The position numbers were made by a program, and so were the translations under genes. This document shows positions 53,867 to 61,772 of a DNA stretch of 64,000 bases, piece after piece. Position 1 is the stretch's first letter; the number at the start of each line of letters is the position of its first letter. The stretch spans positions 1,022,866-1,086,865 of the forward strand of contig NZ_POQS01000001.1 in assembly GCF_002885955.2 (NCBI RefSeq), written 5' to 3'. Origin of the DNA: Achromobacter pulmonis (GTDB lineage: Bacteria > Pseudomonadota > Gammaproteobacteria > Burkholderiales > Burkholderiaceae_B). Below the pieces are notes generated by a model, which worked only from the letters and a program-made list of their open reading frames with translations, was not told the origin of the DNA and did not search any database.

Positions 53867-55654
53867 ATGTCCATGCCGCACAATCCCCGCAAACTGCGCA
53901 GCCAGAAATGGTTTGACGACCCCACCCACGCCGACATGACCGCCATCTACGTCGAGCGCTATCTCAACTACGGCCTGACCCGGCAGGAACTGCAATCGGG
54001 CCGCCCCATCATCGGCATCGCCCAGACCGGCAGCGACCTGGTGCCGTGCAACCGCCACCACCTGGCGCTGGCCGAACGCATCCGCGCCGGCATCCGCGAC
54101 GCCGGCGGCATTCCGATGGAATTCCCCGTGCACCCGCTGGCCGAACAGGGCCGCCGTCCCACGGCCGCGCTGGACCGCAACCTGGCCTATCTGGGGCTGG
54201 TCGAGATCCTGCACGGCTATCCGCTGGACGGCGTGGTGCTGACCACCGGCTGCGACAAGAGCACGCCGGCCTGCCTCATGGCCGCGGCCACCATAGACAT
54301 ACCCGCGATCGTGCTGTCGGGCGGCCCGATGCTCGACGGCTGGCACGACGGCCAGCGCGTGGGCTCTGGCACGGTCATCTGGCATGCCCGCAAGCTCATG
54401 GCCGCCGGCAAGCTCGACTACGAAGGCTTCATGACTCTGGCCACCGCCTCGTCGCCCTCCATCGGCCACTGCAACACCATGGGCACGGCGCTGTCGATGA
54501 ACTCGCTGGCCGAGGCCCTGGGCATGTCGCTGCCCACCTGCGCCAGCATCCCGGCGCCCTATCGCGAACGCGGTCAGATGGCCTACGCCACCGGCGTGCG
54601 CATCTGCGACATGGTGCGCGAAGACCTGCGCCCGTCCCACATCCTGACGCGCGAGGCCTTCGAGAACGCCATCGTCGTGGCCTCGGCGCTGGGCGCGTCC
54701 AGCAACTGCCCGCCCCACCTCATCGCCATCGCCCGGCACACCGGCATCGATCTCAGCCTGGACGACTGGCAGCGGCTGGGCGAAGACGTGCCGCTGCTGG
54801 TGAACTGCGTGCCCGCCGGCGAACACCTGGGCGAAGGCTTTCACCGCGCCGGCGGCGTTCCCGCCGTGCTGCACGAACTGGCCGCCGCCGGCCGCCTGCA
54901 CACCGGCTGCGCCACGGTGTCGGGCAAGACCATAGGCGAGATCGCCGCCGCGGCCAAACCCCATGACGCCGACGTGATCCGCAGCTGCGACCGGCCGCTG
55001 AAGCACCGCGCCGGCTTCATCGTCCTGTCGGGCAACTTCTTCGACAGCGCCATCATCAAGATGTCGGTGGTGGGCGACGACTTCCGCCGCGCCTATCTGT
55101 CGCAGCCGGGGTCGGAAAACGCCTTCGAGGCGCGCGCCATCGTGTTCGAAGGCCCCGAGGACTACCACGCGCGCATCGACGACCCGGCGCTGAACATCGA
55201 CGAGCGCTGCATACTGGTGATCCGCGGCGCCGGCACCGTGGGCTACCCCGGCAGCGCCGAAGTCGTCAACATGGCGCCGCCTGCGGCCCTGATCAGGCGC
55301 GGCATCGATGACCTGCCCTGCATGGGCGACGGCCGCCAGAGCGGCACTTCCGCCAGCCCGTCGATCCTGAACATGTCGCCCGAGGCCGCTGTGGGCGGCG
55401 GCCTGGCGCTGCTGCGCACCGGCGACCGCATCCGCGTCGACCTGAACCAGCGCACGGTCACGGCGCTGGTGGACGAAACCGAAATGGCGCGCCGCAGCCA
55501 GGAACCCGGCTACCAGGCGCCCGCGTCGCAGACGCCGTGGCAGGAACTGTACCGGCAATGGGTGGGCCAACTATCGACCGGCGGCTGCCTGGAGCCGGCC
55601 ACGCTGTACCTGAAGGTCGTGGAAACCCGCGGCGACCCCAGGCATTCGCACTGA
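53867..55654 (+). CDS. IlvD/Edd-family dehydratase, probably for a sugar acid
   Basis: This is a 595-residue iron-sulfur dehydratase. Cluster Cys residues lie in CDKSTPACLM and in SIGHCNTMG; a third is in VPCNRHH. SAFFDSAI-like FFDSAIIKMSVV, and GTSASPSILNMSPEAA are typical. Length and sequence fit arabonate/xylonate/gluconate dehydratases rather than dihydroxy-acid dehydratase IlvD or phosphogluconate dehydratase. Position after the TRAP genes and the LacI operator suggests it breaks down the sugar acid that TRAP brings in. Confidence 0.88.
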   Translation: MSMPHNPRKLRSQKWFDDPTHADMTAIYVERYLNYGLTRQELQSGRPIIGIAQTGSDLVPCNRHHLALAERIRAGIRDAGGIPMEFPVHPLAEQGRRPTAALDRNLAYLGLVEILHGYPLDGVVLTTGCDKSTPACLMAAATIDIPAIVLSGGPMLDGWHDGQRVGSGTVIWHARKLMAAGKLDYEGFMTLATASSPSIGHCNTMGTALSMNSLAEALGMSLPTCASIPAPYRERGQMAYATGVRICDMVREDLRPSHILTREAFENAIVVASALGASSNCPPHLIAIARHTGIDLSLDDWQRLGEDVPLLVNCVPAGEHLGEGFHRAGGVPAVLHELAAAGRLHTGCATVSGKTIGEIAAAAKPHDADVIRSCDRPLKHRAGFIVLSGNFFDSAIIKMSVVGDDFRRAYLSQPGSENAFEARAIVFEGPEDYHARIDDPALNIDERCILVIRGAGTVGYPGSAEVVNMAPPAALIRRGIDDLPCMGDGRQSGTSASPSILNMSPEAAVGGGLALLRTGDRIRVDLNQRTVTALVDETEMARRSQEPGYQAPASQTPWQELYRQWVGQLSTGGCLEPATLYLKVVETRGDPRHSH

Positions 55655-55663
55655 GACCGGCGC

Positions 55664-56059
55664 CTATGCGCCGGGCGGCTTTTCATCCGCGGCGGACGGG
55701 CGCGGCGACGGCCGGGTAAGGACATAGGCGGCGCTGGCCACGAAGAAAACCGCGACCGCCGCCCCCAGTTGCCAGGACGGGTCCGCGCCCCACCAGAAAA
55801 GCACGTATCCGAGCGCCATGCCCAGGCAGGCATAGGTCTTGCCCTTGGCCGACACGGCGCCCTGGTCGCGCCAGGCGCGCAGCGCGGGCCCGTAGGTGGG
55901 GCTGTCCAGCAGCCATTTTTCCAGCCTGGGGGACGAGCGCGAAAAGCAGCCCACCGCCAGGATCAGGAAGATGGTCGTAGGCATCACCGGCAGAAACGCG
56001 CCGATGATGCCCAACGCCAGCATCAGGCAGCCCAGGCATAGCCACAGCACTCTCATCAT
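55664..56059 (-). CDS. YbaN-type inner membrane protein (DUF454)
   Basis: This is a 131-residue protein with three to four hydrophobic segments. MMRVLWLCLGCLMLALGIIG, FLPVMPTTIFLILAVGCFSRSSPRLEKWLL and YGPALRAWRDQGAVSAKGK are the family landmarks. Function is unknown in all species. The start at 56059 matches other YbaN proteins; a longer frame upstream is not supported. It is convergent with the dehydratase gene, nine bases between. Confidence 0.88.
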   Translation of the reverse strand: MMRVLWLCLGCLMLALGIIGAFLPVMPTTIFLILAVGCFSRSSPRLEKWLLDSPTYGPALRAWRDQGAVSAKGKTYACLGMALGYVLFWWGADPSWQLGAAVAVFFVASAAYVLTRPSPRPSAADEKPPGA

Positions 56060-56276
56060 GGCAGTCGGCGGCGGGCCGCCGGGCGCCGGACGGAAGACTG
56101 GAAATTGGCCCGGGCGGTCTGACCCATGGGTTGCGAGTCCGTATCTGAAGAAACACCGCAATATACCGTAGCAGTGCATGACGGCCAGTCGGGATAGTAT
56201 CCCAACACTATTGCGAACTATTGCGCTTTGCCTCCATACTAAACCCCCCAATCGTTTACTTTTGGAGGGTTTTGCA

Positions 56277-56519
56277 ATGCAACGCGACGACATCCAAAAG
56301 CTGGGCGCGCAAGCCGCCCGCGACGGATTGACCTTGTGGGACTGCCCTTACTACCGTGCCCAGGCCATGCCGGCCCACACGGGGGAATCCATCGCGCAAT
56401 GGCGCGACAAGGTCGAAGCCTGGGAAGCCGGTTGGATGGCACAGACCAAGAAATGGAAACAACCGCCAGGCGATGGCCAGCGATACGTGCCGCGCGCGGT
56501 CGCTCGCCGCGCGCAGTGA
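56277..56519 (+). CDS. Rmf/CrpP-like small protein, 80 residues
   Basis: This protein (MQRDDIQKLGAQAARDGLTL...) has a Gly-x2-Ala-Ala start, CPYY, MPAHTGESIAQW and WEAGWM, which match the pattern of ribosome modulation factor and the CrpP family (G..AA..G...CPY....W...W..GW). Rmf pairs 70S ribosomes into dormant 100S dimers in stationary phase. It shares this pattern with the paralogue at 58445-58666. A GGAGGG lies 10 bases before the start. Assignment to Rmf/CrpP is by motif, not by homology search. Confidence 0.65.
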   Translation: MQRDDIQKLGAQAARDGLTLWDCPYYRAQAMPAHTGESIAQWRDKVEAWEAGWMAQTKKWKQPPGDGQRYVPRAVARRAQ

Positions 56520-56574
56520 ACCTGCGGGGCCGCCCGGCCCCGAGCCGCTTTCTTCAATCGCCCAGGAGATGGTA

Positions 56575-56796
56575 ATGGGAAAACTCGACCGGAACTCCCC
56601 TTTTTCGCGCGATGAAAACTCGGCCGAATGGAGGGGCAAGCTGCAGCACCCGGACGCCAGGCTGCTGACGCCCGCCGGCCGCGGCGAAATGCCGTCGGCC
56701 GAAGACGAACTGCGCCAGTACATGAAAGAAATCAGCCGCCGGCCGGGCTACGGCCACGTGAGCCACTTGCTGCACGAGGCGCAGCGCAAGCGCTGA
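56575..56796 (+). CDS. Hypothetical protein, 73 residues
   Basis: This hydrophilic protein starts MGKLDRNSPFSRDENSAEW and ends in SHLLHEAQRKR. An AGGAG lies 7 bases before the ATG; another in-frame ATG lies six bases upstream. It follows the Rmf-like gene by 55 bases and may share its transcript. No family is recognised. Confidence 0.6.
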   Translation: MGKLDRNSPFSRDENSAEWRGKLQHPDARLLTPAGRGEMPSAEDELRQYMKEISRRPGYGHVSHLLHEAQRKR

Positions 56797-56837
56797 ACCG
56801 CAAAAGACCGGCCGCCGTGCGCGGCCGGCGCGCCGCT

Positions 56838-57071
56838 TCAGTCAGGCAGCCGCAGCACGGGCGGATCGTCCGGCCGGTAGTCGAGCGCCGCCTTGTTGCC
56901 GGCCTCGATGGCGGCGTCCCAGTTGTCGTAGGCCAGGTCCTCGCCCCGCTCCACACGGACGACGTCGCCCGTGCGGGCGGAACGCGTCACGATTTCCCAT
57001 TCATACTTGCCGCCGCGCCCGGGCTGCACGACCAGCGTGCTCCGGTAGGCGGGTGGATTGCCTGTTTCCAT
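56838..57071 (-). CDS. Hypothetical protein, 77 residues
   Basis: This is a small acidic protein with two beta-like segments (STLVVQPGRGGKYEWEIVTRS, in part) and YDNWDAAIEAGNKAALDY near the end. It has a GGAGG sequence seven bases upstream of the start. It is unrelated to any family I know. Confidence 0.55.
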   Translation of the reverse strand: METGNPPAYRSTLVVQPGRGGKYEWEIVTRSARTGDVVRVERGEDLAYDNWDAAIEAGNKAALDYRPDDPPVLRLPD

Positions 57072-57108
57072 CGTGCACCTCCATGCCGTGGAACAGCCAT
57101 CTTACCGC

Positions 57109-57408
57109 CTAGCGAATCACGGCGGTGCCCTGAATGACGACGCCCGGCTGCGGGTACACAGGCTGCGGATAGGCGGGATAGACCACGGGCCGCGGCGCCT
57201 TGCACTTGCGCTCTTCCTTGTAGTCGCCGTTGCGCTTCCACTTGCGCTCGACCTTGCAGTTTCCGTCCCAGTATTCCTGCTTGTACTTGCCGCCATGATG
57301 GCCGCCGTAATAATAGTCCCGATGGTCATCGTGGTCGGCCATCGCCGGCATGGAGACCGCGGCGCACCCGATAAACGCTCCAACACAGAGCAACGTTATT
57401 TTTTTCAT
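57109..57408 (-). CDS. Small secreted protein, 99 residues
   Basis: A signal peptide is clear (MKKITLLCVGAFIGCAAVSM, cleavage likely after AMA). The mature part is rich in Tyr, His, Gly and Lys (DYYYGGHHGGKYKQEYWDG), followed by a basic segment with two Cys and a Pro/Tyr/Val-rich end. It may bind metal or cell wall, but this is only composition. Its start follows a clear GAGGTAAT sequence. Confidence 0.6.
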   Translation of the reverse strand: MKKITLLCVGAFIGCAAVSMPAMADHDDHRDYYYGGHHGGKYKQEYWDGNCKVERKWKRNGDYKEERKCKAPRPVVYPAYPQPVYPQPGVVIQGTAVIR

Positions 57409-57619
57409 GATTACCTCGCGAGAACTGCTCGCCCGCAGCATAGATTCAACCCGCCCGCCAAATAAGACGGCGCGTTACAGGGCCCACCCTATTCCTACAA
57501 AAATGTGCAGATCGGCGCGCTTGCCGGACCCTCGGTAGCGCTTGATACAAGCTGGTAACGCGTGGAGCCGCCGGAACGGCATTTGCTCCGCAGCCGGGAT
57601 TCATTATGGAGAGACCGCC

Positions 57620-57973
57620 ATGAAACCCGCTCGCGCATTCCTGGCCATACCGCTGGCGCTGGCCGCGCTGTATCCGTCGACGACCCGGCTGCATGCCCAG
57701 CCGCAGAACCAGTCCGGCGCCCGCCAGGAGGCCGGCAAACAATCGGCGCCGGTCCCGAAGCAGGCCGGACCCGACGGCCAGGGCCCGGACACCGCGGGCC
57801 CCACGCCGCCCAAACCGCCTGCCCCCGCGGCCGGCCCGGCCGAGCGCGAGCCCCAGCAGATACGCGGCCAGGGCACCGTCAAGGGCTCGCGGGCCAACCC
57901 CGCGCCCGACGGAAAAATACCGGGAGGCCAGGCCGGCAGCGGCGGCCACAAGACCAACGAGTTCGGCCGCTGA
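57620..57973 (+). CDS. Secreted or periplasmic Pro/Gly-rich protein, 117 residues
   Basis: An N-terminal signal peptide (MKPARAFLAIPLALAALYPS) is likely cleaved after HAQ. The remainder is low-complexity, rich in Pro, Gly, Gln and Ala (APVPKQAGPDGQGPDTAGP) and probably disordered. A GGAGAG lies before the ATG. It has no known family. Confidence 0.55.
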   Translation: MKPARAFLAIPLALAALYPSTTRLHAQPQNQSGARQEAGKQSAPVPKQAGPDGQGPDTAGPTPPKPPAPAAGPAEREPQQIRGQGTVKGSRANPAPDGKIPGGQAGSGGHKTNEFGR

Positions 57974-58053
57974 CGCTGGCCCCGCGGCACGCCGCTTGCT
58001 GCAAGCTGATCGCCGCAGCGTTGCGGCGATCGTGCGAACCAGGAACCCGCGAC

Positions 58054-58281
58054 ATGCCCAAGCTTCCCTTCCATGCCGAATCCGACAACGAACGGCGCAA
58101 GGCCCAACCCACCGCGGACGGCCCTCCCACGGGGCGAGAGAACACTGACCCGGACTCGAACTCCGGCTATCCCGGCGGTGGAAAGGAACTGCCCGAAGGA
58201 CGGGACGCCTACGGCCGCAACAAGAAAACCCAGGAGCAGGCGGGCAAAAATCCGCCTGTCGGCAAGCCGGGAGGCCGCTGA
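58054..58281 (+). CDS. Hypothetical hydrophilic protein, 75 residues
   Basis: The protein is hydrophilic and rich in Pro, Gly, Asn and charged residues (MPKLPFHAESDNERRKAQPT), without helix or beta pattern, so probably disordered. Its C-terminal KNPPVGKPGGR echoes the Gly/Pro-rich style of the preceding gene. It ends 36 bases before a good terminator. Confidence 0.55.
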   Translation: MPKLPFHAESDNERRKAQPTADGPPTGRENTDPDSNSGYPGGGKELPEGRDAYGRNKKTQEQAGKNPPVGKPGGR

Positions 58282-58317
58282 CGTCGAATGCGCCGCCCGC
58301 CATCGCACACTCCTTAC

Positions 58318-58344
58318 GCGCCCAGCTCTACGGGCGCTTTTTTT
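58318..58344 (+). terminator. Rho-independent terminator
   Basis: A GCGCCC/GGGCGC stem (loop of eight bases) is followed by seven T on the plus strand. It ends the 57620-58281 pair of small genes. Confidence 0.85.
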
Positions 58345-58444
58345 GAGACCCGCTCCTCTATTTCGCGCAGTAACAGTGCTGGACTTCCGGAGAGACGACG
58401 GTCATCGTCGTCCCTAAGGCAACTTCTACCCTCGGAGGCGCGAA

Positions 58445-58666
58445 ATGGATGAGCTCATCCACAAGGCTGGCCAGGAAGCTGCAAGGCACGGCGTACCTCT
58501 CTCGGCCTGCCCGTACATGAAGGCGATAAACATGCCGGGCCACACGGGCGAATCGCCCAGCAAGTGGCGCGCGAAACTGACGTCCTGGGAAGACGGCTGG
58601 CGCCGCGAAACCCAGGCCAGGCTTGCCGACCTGAAGCGGCGGCAACAGCAGCAACTGTCCGACTGA
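58445..58666 (+). CDS. Rmf/CrpP-like small protein, 73 residues
   Basis: A paralogue of the gene at 56277. It has HKAGQEAARHGVPLSACPYM, MPGHTGESPSKW and WEDGW in the same order. Its C-terminus is longer and basic (RLADLKRRQQQQLSD), which would suit RNA binding. A hairpin GACGACG/CGTCGTC (58394-58412) lies in its 5' region and a CGGAGG sequence precedes the start. A dormancy or ribosome-related role is inferred from the motif alone. Confidence 0.65.
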   Translation: MDELIHKAGQEAARHGVPLSACPYMKAINMPGHTGESPSKWRAKLTSWEDGWRRETQARLADLKRRQQQQLSD

Positions 58667-58684
58667 GGGCGGCGTCCTGGCGGA

Positions 58685-60247
58685 TCAAGCCGTCTGCGTC
58701 TGACGGCGCGCCTGCTTGTCCGCGTACATCAGCAGATCGGCTTGCTTGAGCACGGCCGGCAGCGTGCTTGCGGCAGGGTCCGCGCTCACGATGCCGAAGC
58801 TCGCGCCCGCGTAATGAAAGCGGCAGCCGTCCAGCGTGTAGGCGCCGCTGAGCAACGGCGCAAGCCGCGCGCGCATGGCCTCCACGATCGCACCCTCCGG
58901 CGCGTCCGGCCCGGGCCGCGCGCCCAGCCCGACCACGACGAACTCGTCGCCTCCCCAGCGTCCCAGCATGTCGCCGGCACGCAGGCCGGCCGACAGGCGC
59001 CGGCCCACCTCGATCAGGAATTTGTCGCCTATATCGTGGCCGTAGGTATCGTTGATCGTCTTGAAACCGTCCAGGTCGATGAACGCCACCAGCACGCAGC
59101 GCTGCATCCGGTTCGCCAGCGAAAAATACCGCTCCAGTTCGGCCATGACGGCCCGCCGGTTCGGCAAACCGGTAAGCGCGTCATGATTGGCCGCGTGCCG
59201 TTCATCCTGGCGGCGTCTCACGATCTGCCCGACCGCGTGGCTGGAAAGCAGGATCAGCACCGAGCCGAACACCGCCACCAGCCCCGCCACCCACAGATGC
59301 TGCCGGCGCATGAGCGTCAGCTCGTCCAGCGAAGCCAGCGTAATCAGCTGGTACTGGGCATTGGACAGCGGCTGGCGCCGCACCAGGTACGGCCGGCCTT
59401 CGACCAGCCATTGGTCCGCATGGGAAGCAATCGGGCGCAGGTCCATGGGCTCGCCCGGATCTTCATCGCCGTCGGAAGGCAGCACCGTGCCCGCAGGCAT
59501 GAGCGCCGCCACGTTGCGCAGCATGAACGACGCGGACGAAGCCGTGGTCACCCGCCCCTGGCGGTTCACGACCAGCGTGGTATGCCGCCCAGCCAGGTAC
59601 AGCGCCACGTCCGGCGCATCGAATTTCACCGTCACCGATCCCAACGGCTGCTCGTTCACGTCCTCGATGCGGCTGGAAACGAAGTACGAGGGGCTCTTGT
59701 TCAGCCGGGCAATGCCGAAATAACTGCCCTTGCCCTCACGCAACGCGTCCACCAGATAGGCCCGACCCGAATAAACCATGCCGACGATACTGTCCGGCTC
59801 CGCCCAGTTGCTGGCCGTCACCGTATCGTCCGACATATTGTTCATATAAATGCGCGCATACCGCAGATCGCCGGCCAGCGCATTCATGAGGTCGCCCACC
59901 TTGCGCACCAGGGGATCGCGCGTGAACAAAGCCGCCCGCTCCTGCCGGGTCAGCTCCGCCGCGCCGGGAGGATCGGTGCGGTATCGGGCGGCGAGCTCGA
60001 TTACCTGGGCCTGGCGGGACACCATGTTCGCGACGCTGATCATCTCGGTGAACAGGCGGTCCATGACGCGCGCGGTAATCCGGGTTTCATATTCCGCGCT
60101 GGCTGCCAGGCTGCCCAGCCGCGTCGCTTCGATCCCCTGCGACATCCACTGCGCAAGACCCGCGACCAGCACGAGCCAGCCCGCGACCAGTCCCAGCGTC
60201 ACCCGACGCGCGGTGGATCGCCCCCGCCGCGGCATTTTGTCGCTCAC
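58685..60247 (-). CDS. Membrane diguanylate cyclase (GGDEF domain)
   Basis: This is a 520-residue protein. A helix at about residues 16-34 and another near 320-345 enclose a periplasmic sensor region of about 280 residues (dCache-like). The GGDEF domain follows: HDALTGLPNRRAV, FIDLDGFKTINDTYGHDIGD, and GRWGGDEF. An inhibitory site RxxD (RAGD) sits five residues before GGDEF, so product feedback is expected. It makes c-di-GMP in response to an external signal. There is no EAL domain. Confidence 0.9.
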   Translation of the reverse strand: MSDKMPRRGRSTARRVTLGLVAGWLVLVAGLAQWMSQGIEATRLGSLAASAEYETRITARVMDRLFTEMISVANMVSRQAQVIELAARYRTDPPGAAELTRQERAALFTRDPLVRKVGDLMNALAGDLRYARIYMNNMSDDTVTASNWAEPDSIVGMVYSGRAYLVDALREGKGSYFGIARLNKSPSYFVSSRIEDVNEQPLGSVTVKFDAPDVALYLAGRHTTLVVNRQGRVTTASSASFMLRNVAALMPAGTVLPSDGDEDPGEPMDLRPIASHADQWLVEGRPYLVRRQPLSNAQYQLITLASLDELTLMRRQHLWVAGLVAVFGSVLILLSSHAVGQIVRRRQDERHAANHDALTGLPNRRAVMAELERYFSLANRMQRCVLVAFIDLDGFKTINDTYGHDIGDKFLIEVGRRLSAGLRAGDMLGRWGGDEFVVVGLGARPGPDAPEGAIVEAMRARLAPLLSGAYTLDGCRFHYAGASFGIVSADPAASTLPAVLKQADLLMYADKQARRQTQTA

Positions 60248-60554
60248 ACCGCCCCCTGGTTGAAATCAAATACGGCATATTTCCGTTGTGCACAGTTTAT
60301 TTCAATCGCCGCTCCGCAGGCGGGTCGGGCGCGCGCCATGCTTGTTTCAATTCAATCGTAGGGGCCAGCCGGTATTGAGCGTACTGTGGTGGTGTGGCGC
60401 CTGCCACGACGATGCACTGTTGCCGGATTCGTTAGTGGCGAATCGCATGCTCCACCTCGATAAAGGCCGGCAGCCTTCAATCCCAAATCCAAATCTGGTC
60501 GGCTGATTCGCTGTATCGCGGCTACGCCGCGCTTCGATTCATTCAGGCCGCCTT
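60248..60554 (+). other. Non-coding stretch between the cyclase and a small gene
   Basis: The 307 bases hold no convincing gene. TTTCAATCG/TTTCAATTCAATCG recurs at 60300 and 60346, and CGCGGCTACGCCGCG near 60517-60531 forms a hairpin. No operator or terminator stands out. Confidence 0.4.
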
Positions 60555-60992
60555 ATGAAGCTATTCAGCAGGTCCTTCGCCCGCGCCATCACGGCTTGCC
60601 GGAAGCTCATCCCGCCGGCGACGTCGTCACGGCAGCAGGACGGCCAGCGTGCGCGCCCGCCGGTTGCGCACGCCGCGACCTTGTCGCCGTGGCGGGTATA
60701 CAGAATCTACGCCAGGCCCGGCCACCTGTTTCTTCGGAACGAACAAGGCAGGATTTTCGACCTCGGCGTGATGAAAGGCGTCGAACCCAACTTGACCTAC
60801 CGCCTTTTTGTGAAAGGCCTGAGAGGTCGAGGGTTTGCTTCGCGCACGGAACTGCTGGATGACATCACGCGACGAATCGAAGCCGGAGAAGTCGCGGCCG
60901 AACTGCTCGACCTGCCCGAATGTACGGCCGGGAAGGGAATCGATCTGGATCGTGGTACGCACGCCGACGTTTCCATGAAGCTGGCTGGATAG
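60555..60992 (+). CDS. Hypothetical protein, 145 residues
   Basis: The protein has a basic N-terminus and a compact middle (YRIYARPGHLFLRNEQGRIFDL and VKGLRGRGFASRTELLDDI). The C-terminal part is acidic. No signal peptide, membrane segment or known domain. The ORF is uninterrupted and has a start with weak ribosome-binding support. Confidence 0.5.
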   Translation: MKLFSRSFARAITACRKLIPPATSSRQQDGQRARPPVAHAATLSPWRVYRIYARPGHLFLRNEQGRIFDLGVMKGVEPNLTYRLFVKGLRGRGFASRTELLDDITRRIEAGEVAAELLDLPECTAGKGIDLDRGTHADVSMKLAG

Positions 60993-61031
60993 ACTTGCGC
61001 TCGGGCGCGCCGGAATCCCGCCGGTGACGGC

Positions 61032-61226
61032 CTAGCGCAGCTTCTGCCTGTAGAGATCCTGCGCGGCGCCCAGCGATGCGCGCATGCCGTAGATCGTGCC
61101 GCTGGCGCCGCGGCTGAACCACAGTTCGTATTGCCACATGCCCTCGACAAACACGCGGCAGATCGTCCAACCAGGCGGTCCCTGCCAGCAATACTCGTCC
61201 CGTTGTGTCCATTCCTCATCGGCCAT
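61032..61226 (-). CDS. Hypothetical protein, 64 residues, behind a LexA box
   Basis: This small protein starts MADEEWTQRDEYCWQGPPGW and is rich in Trp and Tyr (CRVFVEGMWQYELWFSRGAS). It looks like a small beta domain. The start codon lies 55 bases downstream of a perfect LexA-type palindrome, so induction during DNA damage is likely. No homologous family is known to me. Confidence 0.55.
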   Translation of the reverse strand: MADEEWTQRDEYCWQGPPGWTICRVFVEGMWQYELWFSRGASGTIYGMRASLGAAQDLYRQKLR

Positions 61227-61280
61227 TTCTCGTCCCCTACCGCACATGCCAGGGGCTGGCTCGCGCAGCCCCATAGCCCC

Positions 61281-61308
61281 AATATACTGTATTTTTATAC
61301 AGTATATT
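61281..61308. promoter_or_regulatory. LexA (SOS) box
   Basis: The core CTGT-8-ACAG (61287-61302, 8-base spacer ATTTTTAT) is a full LexA consensus, and the palindrome extends to AATATA/TATATT on both sides. It is 55 bases before the 64-residue gene on the minus strand and 33 bases before a short frame on the plus strand (61342-61500). Confidence 0.8.
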
Positions 61309-61341
61309 TGCGGCGCAGGACCTTCAGCCCGGCGAGGGTGG

Positions 61342-61500
61342 ATGCGCGCGACTTCCAAGCGATGGACGGGTGGCATGCCAATGTTCACTCGCCGAGATTG
61401 CGGACAAGAAGAAACCGTCAGGCTCACCGCATTCCTCTCATCAATGCAAAACGGCACGGTTTGCGAACTGACGTCAAGAAGTTGGACAGTCAAAAGCTAA
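61342..61500 (+). CDS. Possible short gene, 52 residues, on the plus side of the LexA box
   Basis: The frame starts MRATSKRWTGGMPMFTRRDC and ends in TSRSWTVKS. A GAGGGTGG precedes the ATG. It lies between the LexA box and the integrase remnant. The sequence is not recognisable; it could be a decayed part of the integrated element. Confidence 0.3.
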   Translation: MRATSKRWTGGMPMFTRRDCGQEETVRLTAFLSSMQNGTVCELTSRSWTVKS

Positions 61501-61509
61501 ACGTGAAGC

Positions 61510-61620
61510 ATGAGCGCAGCAGCGCGCAATAACCACGCTGAGTATCTGGACGGGCGCAGCCGGCTCATGCAGTGGTGGTCAGATTATCTGGATCGGTGCG
61601 CGGCAGAGGCGGGAAAATGA
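61510..61620 (+). pseudogene. Integrase C-terminal remnant (tyrosine recombinase)
   Basis: The open frame encodes 36 residues (first MSAAARNNHAEYLDGRSRLM, then QWWSDYLDRCAAEAGK). HAEYLDGRSRLMQWWSDYLD closely resembles the last residues of phage/island integrases (AYNRAEYLDERRRLMQWWADYL-type). Stops in the same frame lie directly upstream (TAA, TGA within 12 bases), so the catalytic part is gone. It ends 153 bases from the tRNA-Val 3' end, where such integrases normally sit. Confidence 0.6.
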
Positions 61621-61676
61621 GGCGGCGGGGGCCTACCCTTATTCTGATTGGCCTTACTCATTCCTACCCTTAAATC

Positions 61677-61767
61677 GCTTGGCGCTACTTTGCAGCACAG
61701 AAAGCAAAAAGCCGCGAAGTCTAAGACTTACGCGGCTTTTAAGGCGGTGCTTGGCACCACTTTGCAG
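61677..61767 (+). repeat. 19-base direct repeats flanking the tRNA-Val terminator
   Basis: GCTTGGCGCTACTTTGCAG (61677-61695) and GCTTGGCACCACTTTGCAG (61749-61767) agree in 17 of 19 bases. Between them lies the terminator hairpin. A separate 10-base repeat CCTACCCTTA occurs at 61632 and 61663. They may be traces of integration at the tRNA gene. Confidence 0.6.
61706..61741 (-). terminator. Terminator of tRNA-Val
   Basis: A stem AAAAGCCGCG/CGCGGCTTTT with an inner AAGTC/GACTT (one bulged A) is followed on the minus strand by TTTTTGC. It lies 32 bases downstream of the tRNA-Val 3' end. Confidence 0.8.
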
Positions 61768-61772
61768 GAATT

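Noticed and set aside
52298..55570. A 1090-codon open frame on the minus strand opposite the TRAP and dehydratase genes
   Set aside because: It is the complement of well-recognised genes; its sequence is His/Gln/Arg/Gly-rich without domains, a usual shadow in GC-rich DNA.
60300..60360. TTTCAAT repeats as a CRISPR remnant
   Set aside because: There are only two short, unequal copies without regular spacing.
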